Part shown: positions 42,633-52,620 of the stretch, one piece after another
Position numbering within the stretch: position 1 is the first letter of the stretch
Layout of the letters: every line of letters begins with the position of its first letter
Source: Guptibacillus algicola
Lineage (GTDB): Bacteria > Bacillota > Bacilli > Bacillales > Guptibacillaceae
Direction of reading: 5' to 3'
Assembly: GCF_020171805.1 (NCBI RefSeq)
Contig: NZ_JAIVAF010000001.1
Coordinates: forward strand, 62,001-126,000
DNA: 64,000 nucleotides
Program-made: the position numbers and the translations under genes
Notes under the pieces: generated by a model
Databases searched by the model: none
What the model was told of the DNA's origin: nothing
What the model saw: only the letters and a program-made list of their open reading frames with translations

Positions 42633-43167
42633 AAAGGTTATTTAACTGTTTGCTCAGATGCTCAAATCTATCCATATCTTTTCGGTCCAGGGCATCGTCT
42701 ATTTGCTTCAAGATTGATTCGCGCTTAAATCGAGTGAATGATTCATCAAGCACCATCTCTGCAAGGAAGGAATACTTCTTATCCGCTGCCATGTTCTCTG
42801 GCAGGAAAGGATTTTCTTCAAGCACTGCTACATAGTGAGGAGAAACATTTTTACTTTTGAAGTTAAGCTGAATAAAAATAGGCTCGTCCTGATTCAACCT
42901 GATATCATGGAATGATTTTTCAGGATCAGTCGTAATGATATTATGTTTGTAAAATCTGAAAGGAGCGTTTTCTACACAGTGTGTAGAAATAACGAGAGCC
43001 TTCGGGCAAAATTCTGCATTCTCAACAAAATGAACATTTCCCATAAGAACTTCGTCGCTGATTAAATAATTCAAAAGCCAGACACATTCACGCTTCTTTA
43101 CCTGATAATTTTTCAGGAACCATTTAAGAAAGTCCTTTTTTTCAACGACTGAAACGGAGCTGCTCAT
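42631..43167 (-). CDS. ypiB: YpiB, UPF0302 family protein
   Basis: 178 residues. Family pattern: KKDFLKWFLKNYQVKKRECVWLLNYL (about 9-35), VHFVENAEFCPKALVIS, and a C-terminal helical IDEYpiB-like segment FKRESILKQIDDALDRKDMDRFEHLSKQL. Function unknown; conserved in Bacillales beside ypiA. ATG 43167 follows GGGAGG. Confidence 0.93.
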   Translation of the reverse strand: MSSSVSVVEKKDFLKWFLKNYQVKKRECVWLLNYLISDEVLMGNVHFVENAEFCPKALVISTHCVENAPFRFYKHNIITTDPEKSFHDIRLNQDEPIFIQLNFKSKNVSPHYVAVLEENPFLPENMAADKKYSFLAEMVLDESFTRFKRESILKQIDDALDRKDMDRFEHLSKQLNNL

Positions 43168-43244
43168 AGCGATTCCTCCCTGAGATTTTCCTAAATTAAG
43201 AATTCGTCATTGAAGATGAATATCCTTCCAATCCGCTCTTAATC

Positions 43245-44513
43245 CTATTGATTTGTTTCTTCCTCAAAACGCATAATGTCTTCTTCAAGGTGAGTTAATG
43301 TCGGATCTTGCTTCAAGGCTTGTTTAAATAATTCGATCGCTTCTTTTCTCCGACCTTCTTCTATTAAGAATAAGCCATACTCTTCAAGGAACAATGGATC
43401 GTTTTTGAAATAAGTATATGCATTCTCATATCGTTTTATTGCCTCTTTATATTTCTCTTCATGTGCGAGAGCTGTTGCAGCTGACCAGTCTAGATAAGGA
43501 TCGGTCTCTTCGCCTTCCTCAATGTTTTCGATGAGGTCGAGAATATCATCATATCTCTCTTCAGTTCTAAAGAATGTAGCAAGGGTCTTAGCGGCTTCTA
43601 CATGAGAAGGGTTAATGGCAAGTAGTTCCCTTAAGTATTTCTCACCACTTTCTTCATCATGCGATTTAAAGCTTAGTCTGCTTGCTTGCAAGTAAAGTTC
43701 TTCATTGTATTCATCCACTTTAATTCCTTGGGCTAATGTTTCTAATGCCTCAGTAAGGGCACCTTCTTCTTCATATGCTTTCGCTAAATAAGGATAAAGC
43801 GTACTATATTGTGGGTCTAAATCCTTAAGTTCTTTAAATGCATGGATAGCCTTCTTATAATCGTTAATTTGGATAGCTGTAAATCCATAACCAAACAAAG
43901 CATTGATTTCACGAGCGTTTTCTAGCCCTTTTTCGTAATACGTAATCGCTTCTTCAAACTGCCCGCTTCCGCTTAGGGCTTCAGCAAGTCTGAGCTCTAT
44001 GTTTTCATTAGCGAGCTCGCCTTTCGTATTAATCACCGCTTCGTAGTATGGAACTGCCTTACTATGATGTCCTTGAGTTAAATAAAATTCACCAAGACCA
44101 AAGTCAATAATCGGCTCATCAGGTGATATTCGTTTCGCTTCAAGCATTTTTTGCTCAGCAACTTCTTCTAGACCTTCTGTTTGGTAAAGATCTGCAAGTA
44201 ATAATAATGCTGGCGGATAGGCAGCGTCGTTCTCATCGATCTTACTGAGTGCAGCGATCGCTTCTTGCTCTTGTTCAAGATCAACATAGCATTCTGCCGC
44301 TTGTACAAGAAGCTCCCCTTCATTTGGATAATGCATCAATAGCTCTTCAACGACATCTCGAGCATCTTCTATAAGTCCGAGGCTGTAATAAATATTTGAT
44401 AAATCATACAGCCCTTCATGATCCGCTGTTTCGCGTACTTTTGTTAATTCTTTTAATCCTTCTTCGAAATTACCCGCCTCAATGAGGGAGATAGCTTGTT
44501 TAAGACGCTCCAC
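43245..44513 (-). CDS. ypiA: YpiA, tetratricopeptide repeat protein
   Basis: 422 residues made almost entirely of about eleven TPR units (for example EGLEEVAEQKMLEAKRISPDEPIIDFGLGEFYLTQGHHSKAVPYYE), acidic, without signal peptide. TPR solenoids bind protein partners; the partner is unknown. GTG 44513 is 9 nt after AAGGAG. The gene lies downstream of an unidentified gene whose 3' end overlaps it by 61 bp; in B. subtilis ypiA directly follows aroE (aroA). Confidence 0.92.
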   Translation of the reverse strand: MERLKQAISLIEAGNFEEGLKELTKVRETADHEGLYDLSNIYYSLGLIEDARDVVEELLMHYPNEGELLVQAAECYVDLEQEQEAIAALSKIDENDAAYPPALLLLADLYQTEGLEEVAEQKMLEAKRISPDEPIIDFGLGEFYLTQGHHSKAVPYYEAVINTKGELANENIELRLAEALSGSGQFEEAITYYEKGLENAREINALFGYGFTAIQINDYKKAIHAFKELKDLDPQYSTLYPYLAKAYEEEGALTEALETLAQGIKVDEYNEELYLQASRLSFKSHDEESGEKYLRELLAINPSHVEAAKTLATFFRTEERYDDILDLIENIEEGEETDPYLDWSAATALAHEEKYKEAIKRYENAYTYFKNDPLFLEEYGLFLIEEGRRKEAIELFKQALKQDPTLTHLEEDIMRFEEETNQ

Positions 44514-45445
44514 GACCCAAAACTCCTTCTAGCTCTACTTTTTTTATTTGCATGACTTGCAGTGAAGAATCCGGGCTTTTTAATGTCTAACCGTTGTCCG
44601 AATCCTCGTTTCAACATGTATTGTTGATCTACTTTAATGATTTCACCGCGTAGTCCGATAATAGCTGGTTCTTCTCCATGATAATCAAGAATGGGTTGTT
44701 CATCAACTCGATTGCCTATATGAGTGGAATAAAGATTATAATCGAAATGCGACCCTTGAGTTAACGTCCCTTTCAGAGGGAAAAGCCCTGTCCGTTTTAA
44801 AAAGGAATTAGAAACCCCATAATTTTCAATGCTATCATAATCGAATGGGTCGAGTCCCTTTCTTTTGATCAAGTCATAGCAATGTTTCTTTTCTTTCACA
44901 CGTATTAACTCTGGAAGATCTGACAAAAATCCCAAGTTTACCATCATCGCGGCTCGATAAGGAAAGTTAGCTTGATGAATCCACTCGAACACAAAGTTAT
45001 TCCAAGTCGATTCTTGTTCAAAATCGAGCAGTATAAAAGGCAAATGGTAACGGGCACACTTTCTCATCACTTCAGGTGTGACTCGTTCAGCAGCCATACG
45101 TATACCAGGAACATAATCAATCGGACATTCATTGAAAGGTTTAAGGGCATGATGCAATTCTTCCTCAAAGTTTCTCTCAGAAGTAATAGGAACAATCGTC
45201 ATTAATGTCGTAACCCCGCACTGCACGTACTTTTCGATTTCACTTGAAAAATTATCACTCGACAACGAATACATCTTTTCATCAAAACCCACTTTTCCAG
45301 GGTACATGACAAAACCACTTAATGAACAACAGATTCCTTTCTCCAATCGACCCTCGTTCGTCTTATACGTTACTTTCTCTCCAGCAACTAGATTATACTC
45401 ATCACTCACACTATTAATGGAAGCCTTATTATATAGGTGTTTCAA
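44453..45445 (-). CDS. Unidentified protein, 330 residues, possibly amidohydrolase-like
   Basis: I do not recognise the family with certainty. Residues 1-50 look like a beta-sandwich (YNLVAGEKVTYKTNEGRLEKGICC, with VMYPGKVGFDEKMY), followed by an alternating alpha/beta region with CGVTTLMTIVPITSERNFEEELHHAL and PIDYVPGIRMAAERVTPEVM, reminiscent of the amidohydrolase layout (beta-sandwich plus TIM barrel), but the metal-binding HxH is missing. The tail is basic (RARRSFGSW). TTG 45445 is 7 nt after GGGGAGGA. It overlaps ypiA by 61 bp. Its leader holds a promoter, a cre match and an intrinsic terminator. Confidence 0.7.
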   Translation of the reverse strand: MKHLYNKASINSVSDEYNLVAGEKVTYKTNEGRLEKGICCSLSGFVMYPGKVGFDEKMYSLSSDNFSSEIEKYVQCGVTTLMTIVPITSERNFEEELHHALKPFNECPIDYVPGIRMAAERVTPEVMRKCARYHLPFILLDFEQESTWNNFVFEWIHQANFPYRAAMMVNLGFLSDLPELIRVKEKKHCYDLIKRKGLDPFDYDSIENYGVSNSFLKRTGLFPLKGTLTQGSHFDYNLYSTHIGNRVDEQPILDYHGEEPAIIGLRGEIIKVDQQYMLKRGFGQRLDIKKPGFFTASHANKKSRARRSFGSWSVLNKLSPSLRRVISKKD

Positions 45446-45525
45446 AAGGAATCCTCCCCTGTCATTCTATAATGACAGGCTATGAGAGATTACTCACGTT
45501 TATGATACCCCACCCAATAAAAAAA

Positions 45526-45570
45526 TTCCCTGTGCAGAAAGCGTTTGACAGCGCTTTCAAAACACAGGGA
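45526..45570 (-). terminator. Intrinsic terminator in the leader of the 330-residue gene
   Basis: On the minus strand TCCCTGTG pairs with CACAGGGA and, inside it, GAAAGCG pairs with CGCTTTC; seven T follow. It lies between the promoter at 45617-45644 and the start at 45445, so it can act as an attenuator as well as catching read-through from aroA. Confidence 0.88.
45546..45559 (-). promoter_or_regulatory. Candidate cre (CcpA) site
   Basis: Minus strand TGAAAGCGCTGTCA matches the catabolite-response consensus TGWAANCGNTNWCA at every position. It is about 50-65 bp downstream of the expected transcription start, a roadblock position, and lies inside the terminator hairpin. Confidence 0.6.
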
Positions 45571-45616
45571 CAAAAATAAATATGGATAGGAGTGGAGAGA
45601 AACCATTACTATCCTT

Positions 45617-45644
45617 AGTATAACAGGGAAATCGATTAAATCAA
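45617..45644 (-). promoter_or_regulatory. Sigma-A promoter before the 330-residue gene
   Basis: Minus-strand TTGATT (45639-45644), a 16-nt spacer and TGT-TATACT (45617-45622) with extended -10. Confidence 0.7.
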
Positions 45645-45692
45645 CAGATTATTTAGAAAAGTTAGTAATATTTTTTTATTTCTAATAAAACA

Positions 45693-45720
45693 GAGAGTAA
45701 ATTCTTAAGAATTTACTCTC
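45693..45720 (-). terminator. Terminator of the aromatic supraoperon
   Basis: A perfect 12-bp stem (GAGAGTAAATTC with GAATTTACTCTC) and loop TTAA, followed by TGTTTTATTAG. The aroA stop codon lies in the loop. Confidence 0.85.
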
Positions 45721-46991
45721 AATTGCTTCATGTGCTCAAAGAAATCAGGGTATGACACTTTGATTGCTTCAGGGTTCTCAAGCTTAAGATCACCATCTGT
45801 CATACAACCAGCAACTGCTAGCATCATTCCAATCCTATGATCTCCAAGACTAGAAAGCGTCGAACCTGATAATCGATCAGTTTCTTCAATTATCATCCCA
45901 TCTTCTGTTCCATGAATGTTTGCGCCCAGCTGCTTCAATGCATGGACAACTGCATCTATGCGATTTGTTTCTTTAACCTTGAGTTCTTCAGCATTTCTGA
46001 TAACCGTTCTTCCTTTAGCTTTTGTAGCTAGAAGGGCAATAACAGGAATCTCATCGATAAGGCGTGGAATCATTTCGCCTTCTATAGTAATCCCAGAGAG
46101 GTTGCTTGTCTTAATCGTAAGATCTGCAACTTCTTCTTGGTTGATTACTCGCCTGTTCTTAATAGAAAGGTTTGCCCCCATCTGCTCTAACACATCAATA
46201 ATTCCTGAACGAGTATGATTAATACCAACGTTCAGAAGCGTTATCGTACTATCCGGCACAATTGCACCTGCGACAAGGAAAAAAGCAGCAGAGGAAATAT
46301 CACCAGGAACCTCTACATCCGTTGCTATGAGCTCCTGACCACCTTCAACATGAACAGTAAGACCATCTCGAACAACGTTTACACCGAAGCTCTCAAGCAT
46401 GTTTTCAGTGTGATTTCTCGAACGATGTGTCTCTGTTACTGAAGTTGTACCTGAACCCTGAAGTCCAGCAAGAAGAATAGCTGATTTCACCTGTGCACTC
46501 GCAACAGGTGAAGAATAATGAATGCCTTTTAGTTGTCCGCCGCGTATGGAAATCGGCGCGTATGTACCATTATCCCGACCATCAATCTTAGCTCCCATCT
46601 CTAGAAGAGGAATGGAAACTCTATTCATTGGACGTTTTGCAATAGAATCATCGCCAGCTAATACGGAATAAAATGATCTACCAGCAAGAACACCCATCAT
46701 CAATCGGAAAGTCGTACCTGAGTTTCCAACATCCAGTAGTTCGGCTGGTTCCTGTAGGCCATCGATCCCCTTCCCATGTACGGTAACCGAAGTTCCTACT
46801 TGTTCGATTTTCACGCCCATTTTTGTAAAACATGATATCGTGCTCAAGCAATCATCGCCAGGTAAAAAATTTGTGATTTTACTTGTCCCATTGGCCATAG
46901 CACCGAACATTACTGCTCTATGTGAGATGGATTTATCACCAGGAATCGTGATGCTACCTTCCAGCCGTTTGGCTCTCTTGATCGTTTCCAT
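45705..46991 (-). CDS. aroA: 3-phosphoshikimate 1-carboxyvinyltransferase (EPSP synthase)
   Basis: 428 residues, the same as the B. subtilis enzyme (called aroE there). Adds enolpyruvate to shikimate-3-phosphate. Seen: [16 protein letters not shown] at the start (catalytic Lys), [20 protein letters not shown] near 88, [10 protein letters not shown] near 118 with the class II character of Firmicutes, [12 protein letters not shown] near 335, and [12 protein letters not shown] near 380. ATG 46991 follows AAGGAGATG. Last gene of the supraoperon. Confidence 0.96.
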   Translation of the reverse strand: METIKRAKRLEGSITIPGDKSISHRAVMFGAMANGTSKITNFLPGDDCLSTISCFTKMGVKIEQVGTSVTVHGKGIDGLQEPAELLDVGNSGTTFRLMMGVLAGRSFYSVLAGDDSIAKRPMNRVSIPLLEMGAKIDGRDNGTYAPISIRGGQLKGIHYSSPVASAQVKSAILLAGLQGSGTTSVTETHRSRNHTENMLESFGVNVVRDGLTVHVEGGQELIATDVEVPGDISSAAFFLVAGAIVPDSTITLLNVGINHTRSGIIDVLEQMGANLSIKNRRVINQEEVADLTIKTSNLSGITIEGEMIPRLIDEIPVIALLATKAKGRTVIRNAEELKVKETNRIDAVVHALKQLGANIHGTEDGMIIEETDRLSGSTLSSLGDHRIGMMLAVAGCMTDGDLKLENPEAIKVSYPDFFEHMKQLRVNS

Positions 46992-47010
46992 ATTGTTCTG
47001 CATCTCCTTA

Positions 47011-48114
47011 CTAGTCATCTATATACGTTTTAAAATAAGTATCAAGTACAAGCTTTGCTCGGTCACGATCGCTTTCAGACCTGAAGCTAACTCGCAATAC
47101 GCCCATAATATCTTCACGCGTTTCGATGATTCTAATGTTTGTTATAGATATGTTTTCACTTGCTAAGTTTTGTGTAACTGCAGCGATAACACCAGGCTCA
47201 TCTTCAACATCCAAAAACAAATCATAAAATGCAGGTATCGCTCCTCTTGAGCGAACAGGTAAACCATCTCTAAAATCTTTTGCATCAGCGAAGTAGCTGA
47301 AGATTTCATCCCCATCTTCCCTCTCAATATGCGTACGAATACGTCCGAGCTCATCCTTTAAACCATCGATCATCTGAAGAAGAACGTGTTTATTTCTAAG
47401 TAAGATGTCGCGCCACATTACAGGACTTGCCGAAGCGATCCGCGTGATATCACGGAACCCACCAGCCGCAAACCTGGCCACATTCAAACCTTCATTCTGA
47501 TTACTTGAACTTACATAGTTTACAAGGCTAGCAGCTAGAACATGAGGGAAATGACTGATTAGCCCTACTAAATAATCATGTTCTTTAGCGTCTAACTCTA
47601 CAAAAGTTGCATTTGCCCCTTTTAGCAAATGCTTTAATTCATCTAATTTATCTGCATCAACACCTGTTTCAGGTGTTAGGATGTAGAATGCATTTTCAAA
47701 CAAATGAGACTTTGCAGCAGAGACGCCTGTTTTATGAGAACCAGCCATGGGGTGTCCCCCTATGAATGTTACGTTTGTTGGCAATATGTTTTTTGCATGC
47801 TCAACGATAGACTGCTTTGTGCTCCCAACGTCTGTTACAATAACCTCTTTATTTAATAGAAGCTCACTGAGCTGATCGAGGATCATTTCAGTTTGCACGA
47901 CTGGCGTAGAAATAATGATTACATCAGCTGATTTAACAGCCTCTTCAAGAGAAGAAGCTGTTAAATCCACTACTCTTAATGCTTGTGCGAGCTTTAGTTG
48001 ATTTTCGTTCACATCGAACCCTTTTATAACAACATCTTCATGTGCCTTCTTTATCGCAAGGGCGATAGAACCACCGATCAACCCAAGCCCAACCACTGCT
48101 ATTTCTTTTTTCAT
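47011..48114 (-). CDS. tyrA: Prephenate dehydrogenase
   Basis: 367 residues. Converts prephenate to 4-hydroxyphenylpyruvate for tyrosine. NAD-binding [15 protein letters not shown] at residues 6-20, catalytic-region [12 protein letters not shown] near 118, [13 protein letters not shown] near 195, and a C-terminal ACT domain ([23 protein letters not shown], about 298-320) for feedback control by tyrosine. ATG 48114 overlaps the hisC stop (ATGA). Confidence 0.96.
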   Translation of the reverse strand: MKKEIAVVGLGLIGGSIALAIKKAHEDVVIKGFDVNENQLKLAQALRVVDLTASSLEEAVKSADVIIISTPVVQTEMILDQLSELLLNKEVIVTDVGSTKQSIVEHAKNILPTNVTFIGGHPMAGSHKTGVSAAKSHLFENAFYILTPETGVDADKLDELKHLLKGANATFVELDAKEHDYLVGLISHFPHVLAASLVNYVSSSNQNEGLNVARFAAGGFRDITRIASASPVMWRDILLRNKHVLLQMIDGLKDELGRIRTHIEREDGDEIFSYFADAKDFRDGLPVRSRGAIPAFYDLFLDVEDEPGVIAAVTQNLASENISITNIRIIETREDIMGVLRVSFRSESDRDRAKLVLDTYFKTYIDD

Positions 48115-49214
48115 GAGGGCAAGTTTCTCCGTTCTTTTACAAACTCTGTTAGGTGAGAAATGATTTCCTTATTTTGTTCTTCTGAACCGACCGTAATCCT
48201 GAGAGATGTAGGTAATCCTAGAGCACTCCCCGAACGGACGATATAACCCTTTCTAAGCAAATGCTCGAAAACCTCATCAGAAGGGATCTCAAAATCAATG
48301 AGTACGAAATTACCTTGTGATGGATAGACAGTAAGTCCATTTTCTCGGCAAAACTCGTAATAAAGCTCTCTTCCTTTTGCATTTTCTTCACGGCATATAT
48401 CGATAAACTTCTGATCATTAAGCGCAGCAATCGCTGCTGCCTGAGCAACTCTAGAAGTGTTAAACGGCTCTCTTGAAGGCTCGATCGTCTGAATAACTTC
48501 CTGACTTGCAACGCCATAGCCGACTCTTAGCGCAGCTATGCCATATGCCTTTGAGAACGTTCTAAGAATGACAAGGTTGTTGTATTTAGGTAAAGCTTGT
48601 AAAGAATCATGGAAATCACTCGCTGTTACATACTCTTTATAAGCTTCATCTAAAACAACGAGAACATCTTCAGGCACTCGGTTTAGAAATTCAATTAGCT
48701 CCATTTCGGTTACATGCTCACCTGTTGGGTTATTTGGCGAGCATACCCAAACGATACGTGTTTCTTTATCGATCGCATCAAGCATTTTTTCGAGCTGATG
48801 CTTCCCTTCTTGTAGAGGGATTTCTCTAACTTCCGCATCTTCAATAACAGCATTGTGACGATATTGCGGAAACGTAGGAGTTGCCATTACAGTATTGGTT
48901 CCTTTTTCAAGATAGGTTCTACAAATCATTTGTACGACTTCATCAGACCCATTCCCGAAAACCAACTGCTTTTTATCGACATTAAGATATGCAGCAACAG
49001 CGTCTCTTAACGATGCTGCGTAGCCATCTGGATAAATATGAAGCTCTGAAAGCTCTTTCTTAATGGCCTCTTTTACAGACTGAGATGATCCATGCGGATT
49101 CTCATTAGAAGCGAGCTTTATAACTTCTTTTAAACCAAGCTCCTTTTTCACTTCTTCAATCGGTTTACCTGGTTTGTAAGGGGTCAGGCCCTTTAGTTGA
49201 CGTTTTGGAATCAT
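48111..49214 (-). CDS. hisC: Histidinol-phosphate / aromatic amino acid aminotransferase
   Basis: 367 residues, PLP fold type I. In Bacillus the single HisC serves both histidine synthesis and the last step of Tyr/Phe synthesis, which explains its place here. Seen: [11 protein letters not shown] near 35, [11 protein letters not shown] near 155, [10 protein letters not shown] near 182, and the PLP Lys in [18 protein letters not shown] near 220. It starts 10 bp after trpA. Confidence 0.96.
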   Translation of the reverse strand: MIPKRQLKGLTPYKPGKPIEEVKKELGLKEVIKLASNENPHGSSQSVKEAIKKELSELHIYPDGYAASLRDAVAAYLNVDKKQLVFGNGSDEVVQMICRTYLEKGTNTVMATPTFPQYRHNAVIEDAEVREIPLQEGKHQLEKMLDAIDKETRIVWVCSPNNPTGEHVTEMELIEFLNRVPEDVLVVLDEAYKEYVTASDFHDSLQALPKYNNLVILRTFSKAYGIAALRVGYGVASQEVIQTIEPSREPFNTSRVAQAAAIAALNDQKFIDICREENAKGRELYYEFCRENGLTVYPSQGNFVLIDFEIPSDEVFEHLLRKGYIVRSGSALGLPTSLRITVGSEEQNKEIISHLTEFVKERRNLPS

Positions 49215-49223
49215 AACTGCACC

Positions 49224-50051
49224 TCACGAATGAATTTTCGATTTCTCAAAGGGAGCGACCAAATCCCTAACATAAGCTCGGATTTGTTCGATAGCATCCT
49301 TTTGTAACTCTTTATTTTGCAATGCATCTACTTGTGATTCAACTTGCCTAATAATCGCGCTTCCAACGATAACACCGTCACAGTAATCTTTGAGCTCCTT
49401 CACATGCTCAGGGCTAGAAACACCAAAGCCAACTGCTACAGGCACATTACTGTGTTTTTTCACTCGTTCTAAGAAAGTGAAAACAGGACTCCCAAAATGA
49501 GACCTTGTTCCTGTTACGCCAAGTGAAGAAACACAGTAGAGAAAACCAGTAGCCTCATTAGCTATTTTCTTTAAGCGTTCTTCCGAAGTTGTAGGTGCGA
49601 CGAGTGAAATGAGAGCCGTTTCGTTTTTCTCACAGCTCTCTCTCCATTCTTCGCTCTCTTCATATGGAAGGTCTGGAACTAAAAGACCATCAACGTTATT
49701 TTTACGCACTAAAGCGAAGAAGCGTTCTTCTCCTAATTGTAACAAAAGATTATAATAAGTAAATATAATTACAGGTATTTGAAGTCCTTTTTCTCGCATT
49801 TTAGGAACTAAATCCATCGCTTTTTCAAGGCTCATCCCATTCTTTAATGCGCGTTCGGATGCGCGTTGAATAACAGGACCATCTGCAAGAGGGTCAGAAT
49901 AAGGGATTCCGAGCTCAATTGCATTTGCCCCTTCTTCTTGAAGCATGATCGCAAGGTCGATCGTTGATTCAGGATTAGGGTCTCCCGCTGTTATGAATGG
50001 AATAAATAAATCCTTTTTACCATCTACATGTTCTTTGAATCGTTTATTCAT
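49224..50051 (-). CDS. trpA: Tryptophan synthase alpha subunit
   Basis: 275 residues, TIM barrel. Cleaves indole-3-glycerol phosphate. Seen: [10 protein letters not shown] near 20, the catalytic Glu in [22 protein letters not shown] near 40-60, the Asp in [11 protein letters not shown] near 133, and the phosphate site [11 protein letters not shown] near 212. Overlaps the end of trpB by 8 bp, so the two subunits are translationally coupled. Confidence 0.97.
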   Translation of the reverse strand: MNKRFKEHVDGKKDLFIPFITAGDPNPESTIDLAIMLQEEGANAIELGIPYSDPLADGPVIQRASERALKNGMSLEKAMDLVPKMREKGLQIPVIIFTYYNLLLQLGEERFFALVRKNNVDGLLVPDLPYEESEEWRESCEKNETALISLVAPTTSEERLKKIANEATGFLYCVSSLGVTGTRSHFGSPVFTFLERVKKHSNVPVAVGFGVSSPEHVKELKDYCDGVIVGSAIIRQVESQVDALQNKELQKDAIEQIRAYVRDLVAPFEKSKIHS

Positions 50052-51228
50052 CTACCTCACCTCCGAGATGTTCCATAATCGTATGAACGTCCTTATCTCC
50101 TCGACCTGATAAACAAACAAGAATCACGTCAGAAGATGGGAGTTCTGGTGCTTGTTTGATCGCTTCTGCTAGTGCATGAGCACTCTCGATCGCAGGGATG
50201 ATTCCCTCTTCCTCTGATAGAATCTCCAGAGCATCTAATGCTTCCTGATCAGTGATTCCTTTATAGGTTACGCGACCTGTTTCCGATAAATAAGCATGCT
50301 CCGGTCCGATACCTGGATAATCTAACCCGGCTGAAATCGAATAAGGCTCTTGGATTTGGCCCGTTTCGTTTTGGAGGAGATATGTGATCGAACCGTGTAT
50401 AACGCCAAGTCGACCTTCTGATAATGTAGCTGCATGTTTGCCTGTATGAATACCTTTACCTGAAGCTTCAACACCAATCAAATCGACATCTTCTTCTAGA
50501 TAAGGATAGAACATGCCCATCGCATTACTTCCGCCCCCAACACAGGCGATGATTTTGTTCGGAGTTTCCATTTGAGTACGTGACTCATCACCGATTACAC
50601 GTTGAAAGTCTCGAACCATTTTAGGATATGGATGGGGTCCGACGACTGATCCGATCAAATAGAATGTATCCTCTACATTCGATACCCAGTAACGAATCGC
50701 TTCGTTCGTAGCGTCTTTTAATGTCTTACTTCCTGAAGATACAGGCACTACTTCCGCTCCTAAGAGCTTCATTCTGAATACATTCAACTCTTGTCGTCTA
50801 ATGTCCTCCTCACCCATAAAGACTTTGCATTCTAGACCATACCTTGCAGCAACTGTTGCGGCAGCTACACCGTGCTGACCAGCGCCCGTTTCAGCTACGA
50901 TTTTTTCCTTACCCATACGAACAGCAAGTAATGCTTGTCCAATCGCATTATTCAATTTGTGAGCACCTGTATGATTAAGGTCTTCTCGTTTAAGGTATAT
51001 TTGAGCTCCGCCGAGACGGCTCGATAAATTCTCCGCATGTGTGATCGGTGTCGGTCTCCCAGAGTATTTTTTTAGTTCTTCATGATAGTGCGCGATAAAT
51101 TCCTCTGATTTCATCGCATCGTTTAATGAGCTTTCTAATTCCTCAAGTGCATACATCACCGTCTCAGGAACATATTTCCCGCCGAATTGTCCATATCTAC
51201 CACGTTGATCAGGTACCTTTGTTGTCAT
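50044..51228 (-). CDS. trpB: Tryptophan synthase beta subunit
   Basis: 394 residues. PLP enzyme joining indole and serine. Seen: [16 protein letters not shown] at the N-terminus, the PLP Lys in [18 protein letters not shown] near 82, EDIRRQ near 137, and the phosphate cup [14 protein letters not shown] near 228. ATG 51228 is chosen; GTG 51237 lies inside trpF with only 2 nt of spacing from AAAGG. Two bp separate it from the trpF stop. Confidence 0.97.
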   Translation of the reverse strand: MTTKVPDQRGRYGQFGGKYVPETVMYALEELESSLNDAMKSEEFIAHYHEELKKYSGRPTPITHAENLSSRLGGAQIYLKREDLNHTGAHKLNNAIGQALLAVRMGKEKIVAETGAGQHGVAAATVAARYGLECKVFMGEEDIRRQELNVFRMKLLGAEVVPVSSGSKTLKDATNEAIRYWVSNVEDTFYLIGSVVGPHPYPKMVRDFQRVIGDESRTQMETPNKIIACVGGGSNAMGMFYPYLEEDVDLIGVEASGKGIHTGKHAATLSEGRLGVIHGSITYLLQNETGQIQEPYSISAGLDYPGIGPEHAYLSETGRVTYKGITDQEALDALEILSEEEGIIPAIESAHALAEAIKQAPELPSSDVILVCLSGRGDKDVHTIMEHLGGEVDE

Positions 51229-51230
51229 GA

Positions 51231-51863
51231 TTAACACAGCCTTTCTTGGAGTTTTTGGATTTTGTCGTAATGTTTCCCACCGTTTCGCTCAATTCCGCTT
51301 GATACATCGATTCCGTCAGGGTGATACTCAAGAAGTTCAGAAACGTTATCTGCATTGATACCGCCTGCAACAAACAATGGCACTCCCTGCTTTTCAGCTA
51401 CTTCTTTGTAGGAAGGAATTGATTCCCAATCAAACCTTTTCCCTGTTCCTCCCCATTGCCCTGGTAGTTTCGTATCGATTACGTATCCTTCAGCTATACA
51501 AGCGAAATTCGCCATTTCCTCTTTTGCTCCGTTATGATGATGGATGACTTTCCATATTTCTTTCCCAGTCATTTGCTTTATTTTCGTAGCGAATGCAGCA
51601 TTCTCATTCCCGTGAAGTTGAATGATATCGATCGGCACACTACTAACCGTATCAGCTATCTCTTCTAAATCAGGATTAACGAAAACAGCAACAATCTTCA
51701 TTCCTGTAGGTGGATAATCCGCTAACCATTTCCCTACTTGGCTTTGTTCTACTCTACGAGGACTATTAGCAAAAATAAATCCTGCATAGTTCGCATGACT
51801 TTCTCGTACGAGTTTCCAATCTTCAAGTGATCTATTACCACATAACTTTAACTTAGGCTTCAT
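51231..51863 (-). CDS. trpF: Phosphoribosylanthranilate isomerase
   Basis: 210 residues, TIM barrel. [16 protein letters not shown] holds the catalytic Cys near 8; [20 protein letters not shown] (with catalytic-region Asp replaced in context [10 protein letters not shown]) and the phosphate-binding [12 protein letters not shown] near 168 follow. ATG 51863 is 6 nt after GGAGGAG; it overlaps trpC by 11 bp. Confidence 0.96.
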   Translation of the reverse strand: MKPKLKLCGNRSLEDWKLVRESHANYAGFIFANSPRRVEQSQVGKWLADYPPTGMKIVAVFVNPDLEEIADTVSSVPIDIIQLHGNENAAFATKIKQMTGKEIWKVIHHHNGAKEEMANFACIAEGYVIDTKLPGQWGGTGKRFDWESIPSYKEVAEKQGVPLFVAGGINADNVSELLEYHPDGIDVSSGIERNGGKHYDKIQKLQERLC

Positions 51864-52620
51864 AAACAGCTCCTCCAAACAGATGGCTTATCCTTTCTTC
51901 ATACATGCCGTCTCTCATCAGTGCTTCTCCGACAAGAACACCTGATGCTCCTACTTTCATCACATCTTTGATATCACTAAACTCTGATATCCCACTCTCA
52001 CTAATCATCAATGAGTGAGAAGGTACGAATCGACTCAAATCACTTGTGTTCTTTGTCGATGTATCAAACGTATCTAAGTTCCGGTTATTGATTCCAATAA
52101 TCTCTGGCTCAAATATCTCTGTTAGAGCTTGGAGCTCCTCTTTAGAATGAACTTCCACAAGGCATTCCAGGTTGTGATCCTTCGCTAAGTCATAAAATTC
52201 TTTCGTCTTCTTAGCTCCTAGAACTTTCACGATCAATAATATGGCGTCTGCCCCAATAAGCTTACTCTCTTCAATCTGTCTTTCATCGATGATGAAATCT
52301 TTCCTGAGAACAGGAAGGTTAACATGCTTCTTAACTTGTGATAGGAATGCGTTTTTCCCTTTGAAAAACGTTTCATCGGTAAGTACAGAAATTGCATCTG
52401 CTCCAGCTCGTTCATAAGCGAGAGCAACTTCTACTGGATCGAAATTTTCATTTATAATGCCTTTTGAGGGGGATGCTTTTTTGACCTCTGCAATCAATCC
52501 GATATCATGATTAGCATTTTGTAGACTATCTTTTAGCGATACATGGTTCACTTCGATGGGGTTCGGCATCGTAAAGTTTTTCAACTCGTCTTTTTTCACT
52601 TCCACAATTTTATCAAGCAT
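51853..52620 (-). CDS. trpC: Indole-3-glycerol phosphate synthase
   Basis: 255 residues. Ring-closes CdRP to IGP. Seen: LIAEVKKASPSKGII near 48 (catalytic Glu/Lys), VLTDETFFKG near 85, LRKDFIIDERQI near 108 with catalytic Lys, LVEVHSKEEL near 157, GINNRNLDTF near 178, and ISESGI near 207. ATG 52620 follows AAGGAG at 10 nt and overlaps trpD by 8 bp. Confidence 0.97.
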   Translation of the reverse strand: MLDKIVEVKKDELKNFTMPNPIEVNHVSLKDSLQNANHDIGLIAEVKKASPSKGIINENFDPVEVALAYERAGADAISVLTDETFFKGKNAFLSQVKKHVNLPVLRKDFIIDERQIEESKLIGADAILLIVKVLGAKKTKEFYDLAKDHNLECLVEVHSKEELQALTEIFEPEIIGINNRNLDTFDTSTKNTSDLSRFVPSHSLMISESGISEFSDIKDVMKVGASGVLVGEALMRDGMYEERISHLFGGAVYEA

